Assembly (NCBI GenBank): GCA_903632075.3
Contig: CAHIKZ030005201.1
Span: 3,107,001-3,171,000 of the forward strand
Origin: Acanthosepion pharaonis
Lineage: Eukaryota > Mollusca > Cephalopoda > Sepiida > Sepiidae
Length of the DNA stretch: 64,000 bases
Direction of reading: 5' to 3'
Shown one piece after another: positions 47,178 to 57,959 of the stretch. How positions within the stretch are numbered: position 1 is the first letter of the stretch; every line of letters starts with the position of its first letter. A model generated the notes under the pieces. It was given only the letters and a program-made list of their open reading frames with translations, ran no database searches and had not been told where the DNA came from. A program made the position numbers and the translations under genes.

Positions 47178-48350
47178 CTAACATTTGTACAAGAACAAAC
47201 GGGTAGGAGGGGAATCTCAACTTGGACCATCACCAAAAGAAGTAGCCGGGAACAGACCGGGAATTACACTCACTCACTTTAATTAGGTACACAAAAGAGA
47301 GTCTTAACCAGGGGAGGGTTCACAGAAAACCGCCCCGCTGTGACGAAGAGGACTTAAAAAGGAACTCAAGGATAGCCCCTTTCACACGAACCAAGCTCGC
47401 TACTTTCACCCACCTTTTGTTGAAATCTGTCGACACCAAACGCTTTCTAACAGTTCTGATCTTCACTTTCAGCTGATGCTGAAACAATCCAATCAGAACC
47501 TGATGAGAATAGCGTTCGTGTCGCAAGATTCCTCCTTTCACGTTATCCAGATCACCATTCTTGCCACGGCTAGCAACGTTAGAAACACCATTCGTTTCAG
47601 CCCAGAATACGGATGCGACACGTTTTCGCATGCGTATGCGAGATCGATGAGCACAAGTTGATCGGGAATACGAGGCGTCAACCCGCCGATATAGTCCCAG
47701 AAAGGGCGTACCTGAGGACAATGGTAGAAGGCGTGCGAAGCCGTTTCTTCTAAACCAAGGTCACACCGTTAACAGTCGGGAAAATTCACCCAGCCCCATC
47801 TGAAGGCTATGTCATTGAGAGATAGCATGTTTCGAATCAATCGCCAGGTAAGCGAAAATAAAGGGTTATTGAGGTAATTCGCCGCTGACGCCCAAGCCGC
47901 TCACAGAGACGGTCCTTCGCGACACCCACCACTAATTCACGGTACAAGACCTTTCGAGGCCGTGAAAGGTCACTGGACGGAGGAAATGCCCTCAAGGCTG
48001 CTCGACACTCGCTGAGGAAAGTCGACAATTTCCCGGACATACGACGGCGCTTATCCCAGGAAATGGGAGGAGTGATAGTAAGGCTAGTGAAGGCGTCCCT
48101 AAGACTCCCCACCAAAATCGAATCCTTTGTCAAAACGCGGCGTAGGAAAGCCAACCACGAGGCGTGGCGATGACTCGCCAAATGTGGCAATCCCAGCCCC
48201 CACCCATGACACAGACATTGAACACAAGTTTCTTTACGGACCTTCTGCTTGCACACACACCATAAGAGGGTGGACAACAAGCGCTCGATCGCCTTCCTAT
48301 TGTCTTTGTAAAGAGGAAATACGGAAAAGTTTAAGCCAGACCCCAATGCA
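46890..48350 (-). mobile_element. Second Tx1/L1-type LINE copy, 5'-truncated
   Basis: The minus strand encodes the C-terminal part of ORF2. A frame at 48,346-47,837 has LLSTLLWCVCKQKVRKETC and AFPPSSDLSRPRKVLYRELV. A frame at 47,721-47,320 has HQLKVKIRTVRKRL and FNKRWVKVASLVRVKGAILE. Those last blocks match HQLKVKIRTGKRRL and FGKRWVNLARMCRVKGADLE of the first copy. Amino-acid divergence is considerable, so these are different subfamilies. The 3' UTR includes an (AT)n tract (47,135-47,175) and ends near 46,890 with the same terminal sequence as the first copy. Confidence 0.82.
47135..47175. repeat. (AT)n microsatellite
   Basis: About 40 bp of AT dinucleotides in the 3' UTR region of the second LINE copy. 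Comparable tracts are at 6,616-6,652, 7,077-7,112, 11,581-11,621 and 16,063-16,112. Confidence 0.9.
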
Positions 48351-48989
48351 GAAAAGCAGATGATACACGCTTAAGCAGCTTAGATTTCTTATATTTTCCC
48401 CTTAGACAAAGATGCAAGAAACCAACAGTTTTTTTGCATATAAATTTTATATTGTATGACAGAACCTCTCTTATGCAAGCAAAATTCGAGTGACCCTTTG
48501 AACAATTCAGAATGAATATCTTTTTACAATACGTACAGAATGTATTGTAATTGTACAATATTTTTACAGCAAATATACAATATTAAAATTACATGTAAGG
48601 ACTTTATTTTTACAATGCTTGAACCATGTTTGAAATCATTTAGCTTTGTACAAAAAATACCCCAAAAAACAAAAACAATTTGTATTTCTTTAGTTTGGTT
48701 ATTTACCCAAATTTTTATTTCCACATTGCCAACAAAACTTGAATGTGAAAACATTTTACATTTGTTAAACTTGAAAGGCATATTCATTCACAGAGTTAGA
48801 AAAATATTTTTTTTCTGTAATAATGGCGCAATATTTGAACACTAAATATATTTTCATTTTACTTATTTTATAACCATTAATTCTGGAAGAGAGTCCATTT
48901 TATATTTATAAATATGTAATGTGAAGAGCCTAATACCAAATATTTGAGGTCAGATTTTTATTTTTCATCTTGGTCAACCTTTTAGATTT
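48351..48989. other. AT-rich spacer between LINE and BEL relics
   Basis: No gene recognised. The overlapping open frames on both strands here are low-complexity A/T sequence. Confidence 0.5.
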
Positions 48990-49023
48990 TCTGACTGAAT
49001 CAGTGCCCCTTTGGGAAACAGGT

Positions 49024-49341
49024 TCATGGGGAAACAGGTTCATTTTCAGATACCGGATGGACTGGATTAAAGTTATGTGTTAAAGACAATTCCAAAGGAT
49101 GAAGAAGGCTCAAACAATGAGTTTGAGTCAAACCATCTCCTCTTTTAACTATAATTGAGCAAACCCTTTTGTCTTCAACCGATATAAGCTCAATTAGTCT
49201 TCCCAGTTGCCAATAAGGGCGAAGATTAGCTGGATTCTTTATGATTATGACATCGTTCACCTTAATAATATTTTCATATTTGTTTTCATGCAGATCCTTA
49301 CATTGTTCTCTTAAACTTAGAAGATATTCATTATACCACAT
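49024..49341 (-). pseudogene. BEL/Pao relic 2 C-terminal domain
   Basis: MWYNEYLLSLREQCKDLHEN, VNDVIIIKNPANLRPYWQLG, RLIELI and a closing LLHPLELS correspond to the conserved domain after the integrase of Pao elements (DUF5641 type: 'W..eYL..Lre', 'GDvVli.d....R..W.lGri', 'lyPLE'). This 105-codon frame is the best preserved part of the relic. Confidence 0.82.
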
Positions 49342-49660
49342 TTTTTTAAAATTTATTAACTAAATAATCCCTTATCTCTTGAGATGTAATTACGTCTTTT
49401 CTTTGAGGGGGTTCAGACACAATAATACTTTCATCATCCATGTTTAACAGCAAGTCTTCTTTAGAAAGAGGATATAAAAAGCAATTGGGGGGGGGCAATT
49501 ATTTCCAAACTTGAATCAGAAGAACAGTGATAAGTTAGTGGCCACGAATTTATTGCCTTTTCTATATTTGGAAGAATAGTGAGTAGTTCAAAATATTCAA
49601 CTTGAGATCTTCCTATGGTTTTATAAAGTCATTGTTTGACAGCCCTGATCATGTGTTCCC

Positions 49661-50140
49661 ATGTACTGTCCATTCAAACGTGTTGTGAGGGGCTTAATGC
49701 TAAAGTTAGAAAATTTGTCTAAAAACTCTTTGGAATCAAGAAGTTTTTTTAATCAACTTGAATTCAATGATAAAGAACTTAGCATTATCACTTTTAATGT
49801 GACTGTGAATCCCATAAATGTTAGAGAATCTTATAAAGCCTAGCACAAACTCTCGAGTATTCATTTCCATAAAAAGTTCAATATGAATTGCTCTTACATT
49901 CATACAAGTGAAGATTAAAATATACATCTTATTTCCACCCTTTTCATTTTTAATCATTAAATGTCATGTAAAATCTATTCCTATATGAGAAAATGGTTTG
50001 ATCAAGTTACTCTATGTTTAGGAAGATTAGTTCCTAATTAATTTCCTAATTAAACGAAAGTGCATTAAATTTTCTTCAAAGATAATGCCTTAGGAATCCA
50101 AAACACTTCAATTTATTAAGGGTACTAAAAATTTCTCAAA
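49661..50140 (-). pseudogene. BEL/Pao relic 2 integrase core
   Basis: KMYILIFTCMNVRAIHIELF, FIRFSNIYGI and KSDNAKFFI match the Pao integrase core, in which 'aL.TC..tRAvHLEl' precedes '..SDNaktF' with the second catalytic Asp. The first Asp and the catalytic Glu regions are in damaged frames. It would have inserted the cDNA. Confidence 0.8.
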
Positions 50141-50193
50141 TTTTTTTTTTGTAATATGAGCACTGGTTTTTAAAAATCTTTTATACATATCCA

Positions 50194-50345
50194 TTATGTA
50201 CACTATTCATATTATTCGGACTATTGTCCTAATCTTTGTTGCCATATTTATCACATCGTTTCGGCCGTCAGAATAATGTAAATAGTGTACATAATACCTC
50301 ATCTCAGAAATATAGACATATCCATTATGATTAGTCTTGTTAAAT
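50194..50345. repeat. SINE-tail palindrome inside the BEL relic
   Basis: The arms TTATGTACACTATT (50,194-50,207) and AATAGTGTACATAA (50,281-50,294) are perfect inverted repeats. The next 14 bases on each side are near-perfect (TATTATTCGGAC / GTCAGAATAATG). The centre is SINE-tail sequence, and the right flank ends with the CTCATCTCAGAAATATAGAC block seen after other tails. Confidence 0.75.
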
Positions 50346-50889
50346 TATGCTTTGCTTTGGAGACAACAATACTGGTAAATAATGTCAAACTGATAGCTAT
50401 TCTTTCACTAAAACGAGTTAGAAAATTTTCATTTAAAAACAGGTTTAAATATGTTACTAGTTTAGGGATCTGTTGTAGATATTGAATTTCTTTACCAAAA
50501 GATTGGTTCTGCATCAATTTGAGAAGATACAGCTTAGCATCTTGCATCAGAATGTTTAAACTTATTAGTGAATTTGAACACTAATGTTAATATTCTTAAT
50601 AATCTAGATAACGTCCAATGTTTCAACAAAGATATGATTGGTTCTAAAGGACTAGCTTAGCTAATGTTGTTATATACTTAGTTTTGAATAACATCACTCA
50701 AGGAATGTAGACCACTTTCAGGTCAAGCTACTGAATCCTTATTTAACCAAGAAGAACCAGAAGTTCAAAATTTAAAGATTTGTCTAAGCTTTTCCACAGA
50801 CACTCCGAGAATAATTAAATTTGAAGGGTTTTCTGAGGAAAGCACATATTTGAATTTTACTGATAATCCATGTTGTATCACAAAATAAA

Positions 50890-51245
50890 TACAATATCTG
50901 TCTATATTTCTAAGATGAGGTATTTTAATTATTTGCATTGTTCGGACTGTTGTCATAATGTTTATTGCCATATTCACAACATTTCGGCTGTTGTATGCTT
51001 TGGCCTTCTTTAAGTAATTAGAATTTCGAACTGAACACTTTATTTCGTTACCGGGGTAGGTTGTTCTAGTTTCATGTGCCACGCCTCTTCCAGCTGTCTC
51101 AGTTATCTCCCTTTAACTGAGCTCTCCAAGATTTTGTTCCCCACTGTCATAATCAGGTATTGAACTCACAATTCTTTGGATCAAGTCATTGGATCCAACC
51201 AGCGTTTTTATCCACTGGGCCCATGTCTGCGCTGACGAAATAAAG
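50890..51245 (-). repeat. tRNA-derived SINE, essentially complete
   Basis: On the minus strand the head at about 51,225-51,150 resembles a tRNA: GGGCCCAGTGGATAAAAACG with an A-box-like region, and GTGAGTTCAATACC as B box (consensus GGTTCGAnnCC). A body (GAGAGCTCAGTTAAAGGGAG) and the common tail (AAGAAGGCCAAAGCATACAA..., GACAACAGTCCGAACAATG) follow, ending in the CATCTTAGAAATATAGACAG flank. The Pol III promoter boxes are degenerate, so current activity is doubtful. Confidence 0.75.
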
Positions 51246-51362
51246 GGTTCAGTTTTCAGTTCGAAATTCCAATCACCTGAAGAAGGCCGGGGTGTACAAC
51301 TCCCGAAAGGTCGTGAACATGACAATAAAGATTAGGACGAGAGTCCGAATTATGTAAATAAG
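51246..51362 (+). repeat. SINE tail copy, head-to-head with the preceding SINE
   Basis: The plus strand repeats the 3' part of the neighbouring SINE: TTCAGTTCGAAATTCCAATC, CACCTGAAGAAGGCCGGGGT, and GAGTCCGAATTATG. It has no head of its own and adjoins the head of the minus-strand SINE directly. Confidence 0.7.
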
Positions 51363-51831
51363 GTAAATAAAATAAATTAATTCCGTGGGAATTGAACTAA
51401 CAACTGCGCATCTCTTTAGATAAATTATTTCAGGTCATTTAGTATTTTATTGGTATATAATTTCATCCCAGGATAATTTTACTTTCCACGAGTCACTTCA
51501 GAAGTATTCTCCTTTTAATTGTCAGTGGCAAGCCCAAAAGCAAACAAGGTCAAACACACTAGAATTTTGCGTCCGGATTTTTCTTTTGGTGTTAGTAGAG
51601 AAATCTAAAACTCTCATTGAAATTTCTAAAGTATCTTTGATGTTATATTTATATCCTAAATTTTTTCTAAGTCACTACTGTGTTTTACAATTTGTTTATC
51701 GCCTTTTAAACATTTCTTTAATTCCTTTCAATTTGAGTTACACGAACGCAACTCAAATCTTTCTTCTGCCATTCTTTTCATAGACTCTTTATATAAGTAA
51801 AACAGTTATAGAGGAGAATCACTTGTTTTAA

Positions 51832-52260
51832 TCAAATTATCGACATAAAATTATTTCTCAACATAACAGTGCATAAATCATTAGGGTATTTGTTAACATG
51901 GCGTTGAATAACAAAATTCAATATAAAGAAACCTGCTATAACTCCAATGATCGAAGTTGAATATCTGTAGCAAACTAAATTTTCACCTTCTTTCAAGAAA
52001 AAGCAAAACTTATTTTTATCATTTTCATTTTTTAACTTGATCATAAGGAAGGCCTTTCTCATATCGGCCCAGAAAGTATATTTCTTATTTCGAAATGACA
52101 TTATCAAATCTAACATGTTATTCATCAAATTGACACCAGTGTAAAAGATTGAGTTTAACGATGGTGAACCGCCAGTTTTAAGTGAACAATTAGATACTGG
52201 TTTATTTTAGCGGTGGTCTGTCCACTTTTGATTACAGATCTATGAGGTGTCCAAGTATGT
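51832..52260 (-). pseudogene. BEL/Pao relic 2 reverse transcriptase
   Basis: TPHRSVIKSGQTTAKI, PVSNCSLKTGGSPSLNSIFY and LDLIMSFRNKKYTFWADMRK align with the Pao RT ('iPHHavi...k.RvVFDas......sLNd.L..GpnL...l..il..FR...ial.aDI.kmF'). DMRKAFLMI contains the first catalytic Asp. The frame decays before a clear D-D motif. A stop replaces a codon before PVSNCS. Confidence 0.82.
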
Positions 52261-52399
52261 TTGCCATAATCTTTAGTGGAAGCAGATATACGTTTGTAGT
52301 GGTATTGACGGCATAAATCAACCCACACATTTTTTACTTTACGAATGTGTAAGAAAACAAAAAGCAAACAAGAGAAAGAATACAAGAAAATAACTTTTC

Positions 52400-53160
52400 T
52401 TAACAGGTACAATATTTATATTTATAAATGACAACAGTTTTACAATAACAATAATATGAGTTACTTCCCCTTGACTGGGCTAAAGTTTTTCTACTAAAAT
52501 ATTTTTTACCTTAGCTCACAAAAGCTGAATTAACTTGTCGTTCAAAATGTTCACTGAAAGAGAATCTTGTAAAGCTGAAAATATGTTGATAAACTTTTAG
52601 CTTTAAAGAAGTTGTAGAAGTGAATGTTCCGTTTGTTTTCGTTGCTCGTAGTTGAATGTATTGTTCGTAATTGTTTGTACTTAAGTTTTGTAAGATTCAA
52701 TAACGTAATTGAATAAGTTTAGTAAGTTGCAGAAGTTGGCGAGTGAGTTGTTTCATTGAAATTGTAGCTTGAATTTCAGGGAAGTTATTTCATGTTAAAG
52801 AACTTGAGGTTCTAACTTTGTACTTCGCTGTAGTAATGATTCAAGCGCCGTGAACTCGTTTAGCAAATTCTAGTCGTCGTAAATTCTCACTGACTGGGTT
52901 CGCTCGTATCTTCAATTTATATGTTTTTTAATCACGTGACAGGCTCCAATAAGCATTGTTTTTTCGTCAGGTCAAAAACTAGGTTGACGTTATTCGGACG
53001 TAATGGTGAGCAGGTAAATTGTTTTTTTAATATCTGTTAACCACTCAGAAAGCGCCTTACAAAACTCAGTCTGGAGCCTGATATGTTTTGTGTTGCTTAT
53101 TGAGAACAATGCACGTGAAGATATACGAGATAATTTTACTATTTATTGTCCAATGAGAAG
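52400..53160. other. Insert splitting the BEL relic 2 (possible LTR-type segment)
   Basis: BEL coding similarity stops at about 52,260 (RT start) and resumes near 53,400-53,170 (linker). The segment between has no similarity to pol. It includes GAGTTACTTCCCCTTGA (52,458), which recurs as GAGTTACTTCCCTTGA at 54,957. A region of higher GC at 52,840-52,990 with a CACGTGAC motif could be promoter-like. I could not find paired ends. Confidence 0.35.
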
Positions 53161-53533
53161 TTCAGGTTTTTCAGAAAAATGTATGAAGATGTGATCCGCT
53201 TTTTGCACGAAAATCGACATTTGTGAAAAAGTGGTAGCAGACAGCTAAACGTTCCACGATTCTCTTTTTTTCTGCTCAGGAAAAACAATGAAATAATCGT
53301 AAAGTAAGTCTTTCTTTTCTAAACTTTTGACTACCCTATCTAAAAACTTTCAAAGCGACAGCATAATTAGAAGGAACTAATTTTAATTCATACTTTTTCC
53401 ACAGAAGCTCTATATAGTAAGTATCATTTTAAAACTAATTGAGTTTTTGAATTGTTTTATTTGTTCTTTATCAAAATCACATAAGGCATCTCCGTCTTCT
53501 AATTGTAAAGACTCTAGACTTATAACATTTTAT

Positions 53534-54165
53534 CTAGATTCCTTCAAACATAATGCCTTCAAACATGTCACAAATAGAGTCGAAATAATCCACTTTTGGG
53601 GACAAAACAAAATTCACGTGAGTGATTGGAGAGGAAGAATACTGCGATATAATGGTATAATATTTATCAAAGTCATTCTTCCCTGATTTCATCTCATAAT
53701 TTTGCTCTGGAAGCAAGACATTAGACATATTCCCGAATGGAATTATGTCAGAGGAAATTTCCCATGTCGATCCTCTCATGTACTTTACTAAGTGCACTGG
53801 CCACATGTGCCGAATAATATCTACCCGTAAAACAATAATATCATTATTGTCCATATTAAAAATGTCGCCAGCTAGTCTGTAGTTGAGACCCTTCAAATTA
53901 TTTATCATCCTTCCCAGACTGTTAAAATTAAAATTTATATCAATTACATTATCGATTAAAATCAGTAATGTTTTATAAGAACTAGTAAATTTTACATTAA
54001 GGTTTGTTTGTTGCAAAAACTTCCTCCTGGAACCGAGAAATGTCTTTACATCATATTCTCTTGTGGAAGTGTTTTTTTTTTTTTTTTCATAATCTAATTC
54101 TTTAAGGACAAAGTCTGAAAAATAAGATCTCTGATTTCCAGTGTCAAGCAGTCAATTAAAAGAAA
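53534..54165 (-). pseudogene. BEL/Pao relic 2 protease and linker
   Basis: LLDTGNQRSYFSDFVLKELD in one frame is the aspartic protease start. In the next frame (54,016-53,534) LNYRLAGDIFNMDNNDIIVL and STWEISSDIIPFGN give the block after the protease typical of Pao ('L..y.LAdi.n....IdvLIG.D...', 'T.fG.v..G'). The DTG compares with DTGSQRSYFS of relic 1. Confidence 0.78.
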
Positions 54166-54636
54166 ACATTGTTTTACTTGACGACAGATACTTTTACAAT
54201 AGGGCATAGAGTATTCTCTTTTCGAGTGCCATGTTCAATGCATACCTTAGTATTTAATTGGGTTTTCCTTCTTTTGTGACACAAAGCAGCTTGCACATGG
54301 GATTTAGAAGAACAAATTTTACAAGAATATGGTAAACTATTTTACAAGTCGCGAACTGAAGAGCCTGATGAGTAGGGCTAGTACGCAAAATACAAAAAAT
54401 TAATTCTTTACAGTACACCTCTCTTTTGTTGTGGGATAAACATTCCAGGAGACATGTGTTTTCCAACCTAAACACTCGACAAGTATATGCCCGCGACAAT
54501 ATCACATACCTCATTCATCATAATCATTTTAGCAGTAACCCTCTGCTCTCTATAATCTTAACCAATTCAAGTCAATGGTCAAGCATTACCTATCTTCCTC
54601 ATCCTCATAAACTTCGCTTTTTTACCACCTTACAGT

Positions 54637-54675
54637 GTGTGATATAAATGAAAGAGGATTTCATTCATATCACAC
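54637..54675. other. Perfect-size small hairpin
   Basis: A 17-nt stem (GTGTGATATAAATGAAA / TTTCATTCATATCACAC, one mismatch) encloses a 5-nt loop GAGGA. There is no T-run terminator context and no gene next to it. Confidence 0.5.
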
Positions 54676-55210
54676 GCTGCATTTATCATTACCATTTTAA
54701 TTGGAACCCTCTACATTCAGTGGCTCTCGAGCTTCGCATTGGATGAACGTTAGATTAGAACAAAAATAAAGTTTGATAACCACACTCAAATGCTGAGACA
54801 GTACAAGTACGAATTCGTTCTGTTCTCACTGGTCACATTTGAAGAATTGTCACTTAGCATCCGGAATTATTTTTTTCTTTCTTTTTCTTTCTTAATTTTT
54901 TAAAATAAAATATCAAAGAAAAAAAATCTCTAAGGGATGTAACTCATAAATTATAATGAGTTACTTCCCTTGATCAATTAAAAATCTCAAAAGCAGGCGA
55001 TATTTTTCGATGGAAAATCTGTTCCAAGTTGAACATTTGTTTTTTTTTTTAACCTTTGTTCAAAATTCAACCATATTATTGTGAAGATTCACCTAATGAC
55101 TACTGAAGAAATAATTCAACCATTTCTTTTTAAGTTGCAACAAACTAAGGCAGATATTAATTTAAAATAAGCCGTCAACATATATAATCACGTACCTAAA
55201 AATTGCTAAA
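54676..55210. other. AT-rich spacer after the hairpin
   Basis: No gene recognised. A moderately complex stretch at 54,700-54,870 is probably old repeat sequence of unknown family. Confidence 0.4.
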
Positions 55211-55630
55211 AAAGAGGATTTTTTTATGTGCCACATCCTATAAAGTCGTTGGCGATCATGTCTCTCCACAATTTCCTGTCCTATATAGCTCTTAATAGAC
55301 TTTATCTCGTTTCTGTTTCTCCTAAACCTTGCTCCATCAGCCATTTACATAAGTTTGCTATATATGTTAAGCGTTGTTTTCCTCAGTCTCTCTTGCTTTC
55401 AATCTGTCCTGTGAGTATCAGATTTTCCAGTCGGCTTTCCTCATTATGTGCCCAATAAATTTCATCTGTCTCTTCCTAATATTAAGTATAAGTTTCCATT
55501 TTGTTTCTATTTTATTTAAAACTTCTTTGTTGCTCACATATTCGCTCCATGGTGTCCTCAGCATCCTTCTGTAGAAGCACATTTCTGTTGCTTCCAGTCT
55601 CTTCCACAGATTGCAAAATATGCATGAAAG
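55210..55630 (-). mobile_element. LINE C-terminal fragment
   Basis: On the minus strand the pieces read LEATEMCFYRRMLRTPWSEY (55,615-55,550 region), QMKFIGHIMRKA (about 55,460) and SYIGQEIVERHDRQRLYRMW (about 55,295-55,235). 'Fy.RmLriPW...' and 'lfGHi.R...' are the classic C-terminal motifs of non-LTR retrotransposons. This is the best of four copies; the others are at 19.5, 46.1 and 61.1 kb. Confidence 0.75.
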
Positions 55631-57433
55631 ATCAGAGGATTTTTTATGTAAAAATTATTTTATTTTTTAATCGTTTTTATAACTTTCGAAACTTTGATTA
55701 CAAAACGTTTTTCATGCGTCAACGAAGTGAAAAAAACACATTCATTTGGAAATTATTGCAAAAATCAGATAATTGTCAGATTTTAATTATACTTTTAGGA
55801 CTTTTAGGTTGAATTAACAAAAAAGATCCTTATTTTTTAATATTCTCTTTTTGTTAATCTTTTATATCTTTATATTTCTTTTTCATTATATAATTTTTCA
55901 TATGGTTTTTTAAATTAGATGTAAAAGACTACATTGATTGACAGCTCAAGAACTACTGTGAGTAAATAAATGTTATTTTCGTACTTTTACGGTAATTGTT
56001 CTGATGAACTCTCCTCTATGAATTTAATTGCAGTACTAGATGACTGGCCCAAAGATCTAATCATTTTACAGTTGAAATGGCTATTTGTAACAGTAAGGTC
56101 AATACTAAGTTTCTTCTGTCGCACTTTTCGATTAAGTGGCCTTCCAGTCAAGTTTGACCTTCAAAAGTTTAAAATGTTAATCGTTATCTTTTGTTTTCTA
56201 TAAAAATAATTGTTTCCTACCAAATCCAAATTCTTGTGACAGACACAAAACCTTAGCCTAGTCGGAATAGTAAGTCACAATAGACGCAAAATTACAAAAC
56301 AAGAAAACCACTGCTTAAAATTTTCAAAGGAAAAACACCTTTATTTACACAATTACGAGAAAAGGTAAAAATACAAAGTTTGCACAAAGATTTCCTTTTG
56401 TGTGCCTATTAAGGCAGAAAAACAATTTCAGATAGAAGGAATTACCATCTAAAAATGGAAACAAGACAATTTGGAAAAAGAAACGTATTTTGAAAATGAC
56501 AAAAAGTGAAAACAATACAAGAAGGCAGTAAAAAACAAAGGTGCAATGACCTTTGAGAAAAAAACAAAAAGATCTACTTTCACTTGTCCTACGAGCGTCT
56601 CTGAGACACAGTAATGTTAATAAAGTTACTTTAAACTTCACACGTTTCGAATTTATTAGAATTCTTTTAGTTTTTGGCTGTCCAACCACAGGAGAATTTT
56701 CACTTGAACTTCAAAATTCTTTAGTCTCTCAGCGGTTGGATGATAACTGGCGCCTTCTTTGATGTTCCTTTCTTGATGTCAAATGTCTTCTTTGATGTTG
56801 ACCTGCCGTGTCCCCTTGTCAAAAGTCTTCTCGTATCTTTGACCTGACCTCTATTTATTTGAAAAATTAGGCTCACGAGGTTGCCGCATTGAGGTCGTTA
56901 CTAGAGTTTTAGACTAGGTCTCTCATTGGTCAGTATAATAATTTTCTATAAACTGGAAATGGATCCTTCACAAATTTTGACAGGTTTTAACCGCTGAGCT
57001 GAAAATGTCATAAAAATGTAACAATTTTTACATAAACCGTTTGGCCTTCATAAAAATATACTTCTTAAAAAAAAGACGTGTATTAAAAACGATTAGAAAA
57101 TTAAACATAGTCAAGGATAACAGTTTTAAAACAGTAAAAATAAAATTTGTATATTTCATAATTTCTGTTCGTCTATTGCTCTCGCTCCTTAATAATGTTT
57201 TTCTTGTATTCTTTTACACTCAGTACCCCCGAACATCCTGTGTGTTAGCGGTTTTGTTGTCTTGCTTGGAGGGGAAAAGAGTTTTTTAAAATATCATAAT
57301 CTAGTTAATTAATCCTTAAATTACTAATTTACTTCGAAACAAAACTCTAGGACAAATATTAGATCTTAAAGAGATTTTGAAATTTTTTGTTTTCATTTTT
57401 CTTCGGCAGTGAATGTTCGATTAGTAATGAGTG
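55631..57433. other. Spacer with a possible minus-strand LTR
   Basis: No gene. 56,230-57,000 has mixed composition. On the minus strand it carries a CCAAT-type motif near 56,930 (ATTGGTCAGT on the plus strand) and a GTAAATAAAGGTGTT polyadenylation-like block near 56,345, consistent with an LTR. Paired copies or a primer-binding site were not found, so this is tentative. Confidence 0.3.
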
Positions 57434-57684
57434 TGTTATGGTGAAATACACCTATTCTATAGTTAATAGACTCTCCCACCTAATATAAGTAGGAATAGTA
57501 AGAGAAACGAGGGTCAGTCGATGTCGGACGACAGTTAGTCGAATACGAAAGTAGTCAGCGACCACAAGAAGATTACTCTGCGTAATACCTATTATATCAA
57601 GTTCCTAACGTTTTGTACGTCGAACCTATTTTAGGACCGACTTAGTACAAATACAGGCCTCCACTGCGAAATAACTCCACAACA
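57434..57684 (+). repeat. Candidate 5' LTR of the Mag-like Gypsy relic
   Basis: It starts TGTTATGGTG and ends ACTCCACAACA (TG...CA), 251 bp. It is followed by ACTTTGGCGACGTGGGATT, the usual kind of leader/primer-binding region for this group. No second LTR is available for confirmation. Confidence 0.5.
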
Positions 57685-57959
57685 ACTTTGGCGACGTGGG
57701 ATTCGCACTCATACGGAGGAAGAAAAAATTCGCTCGCGACAATAACTTTGGCGACAAAATCTCGGATTTACACTTAAAAAATTTTTTTAAAAAATTGACA
57801 AAGTTTTTCGCAAGCCAAGACGTCAACTTAGTGACGAAAAAATCTGTCGTATTCTCAACTGAGAAAAGAAATATTTTTTCCCGATAATACAGTTTGCTCA
57901 AATAGGTCGCGAATTGCAAATTCGTAGGACCCCCCCCCTCTACAGTATTTAGGCATTGT

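Larger units (their letters stand above)
48990..54520 (-). mobile_element. BEL/Pao retrotransposon relic 2 (gag end to integrase)
   Basis: In minus-strand order: knuckle-region remnants (54,514-54,254), protease DTGNQRSYFS (about 54,150-54,100), linker with IIPFGN (54,016-53,534), a VPSNYAVALKVF block (about 53,400), reverse transcriptase (52,260-51,832), an RNase H-side region (51,800-51,500), pre-integrase (50,547-50,299), integrase (50,140-49,661) and the C-terminal domain (49,341-49,024). SINE insertions at 50.19-50.30 and 50.9-51.36 kb and an extra segment at about 52.4-53.15 kb interrupt it. Many stops. LTRs were not identified. Confidence 0.85.

Noticed and set aside
51150..51225. Functional tRNA gene
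   Set aside because: The tRNA-like head cannot form a proper cloverleaf by eye and is followed by a SINE body and tail.
56345..56762. Overlapping frames on both strands as a gene
   Set aside because: Phe/Leu-rich or unrelated residues, no homology; the segment looks more like an LTR or plain intergenic DNA.
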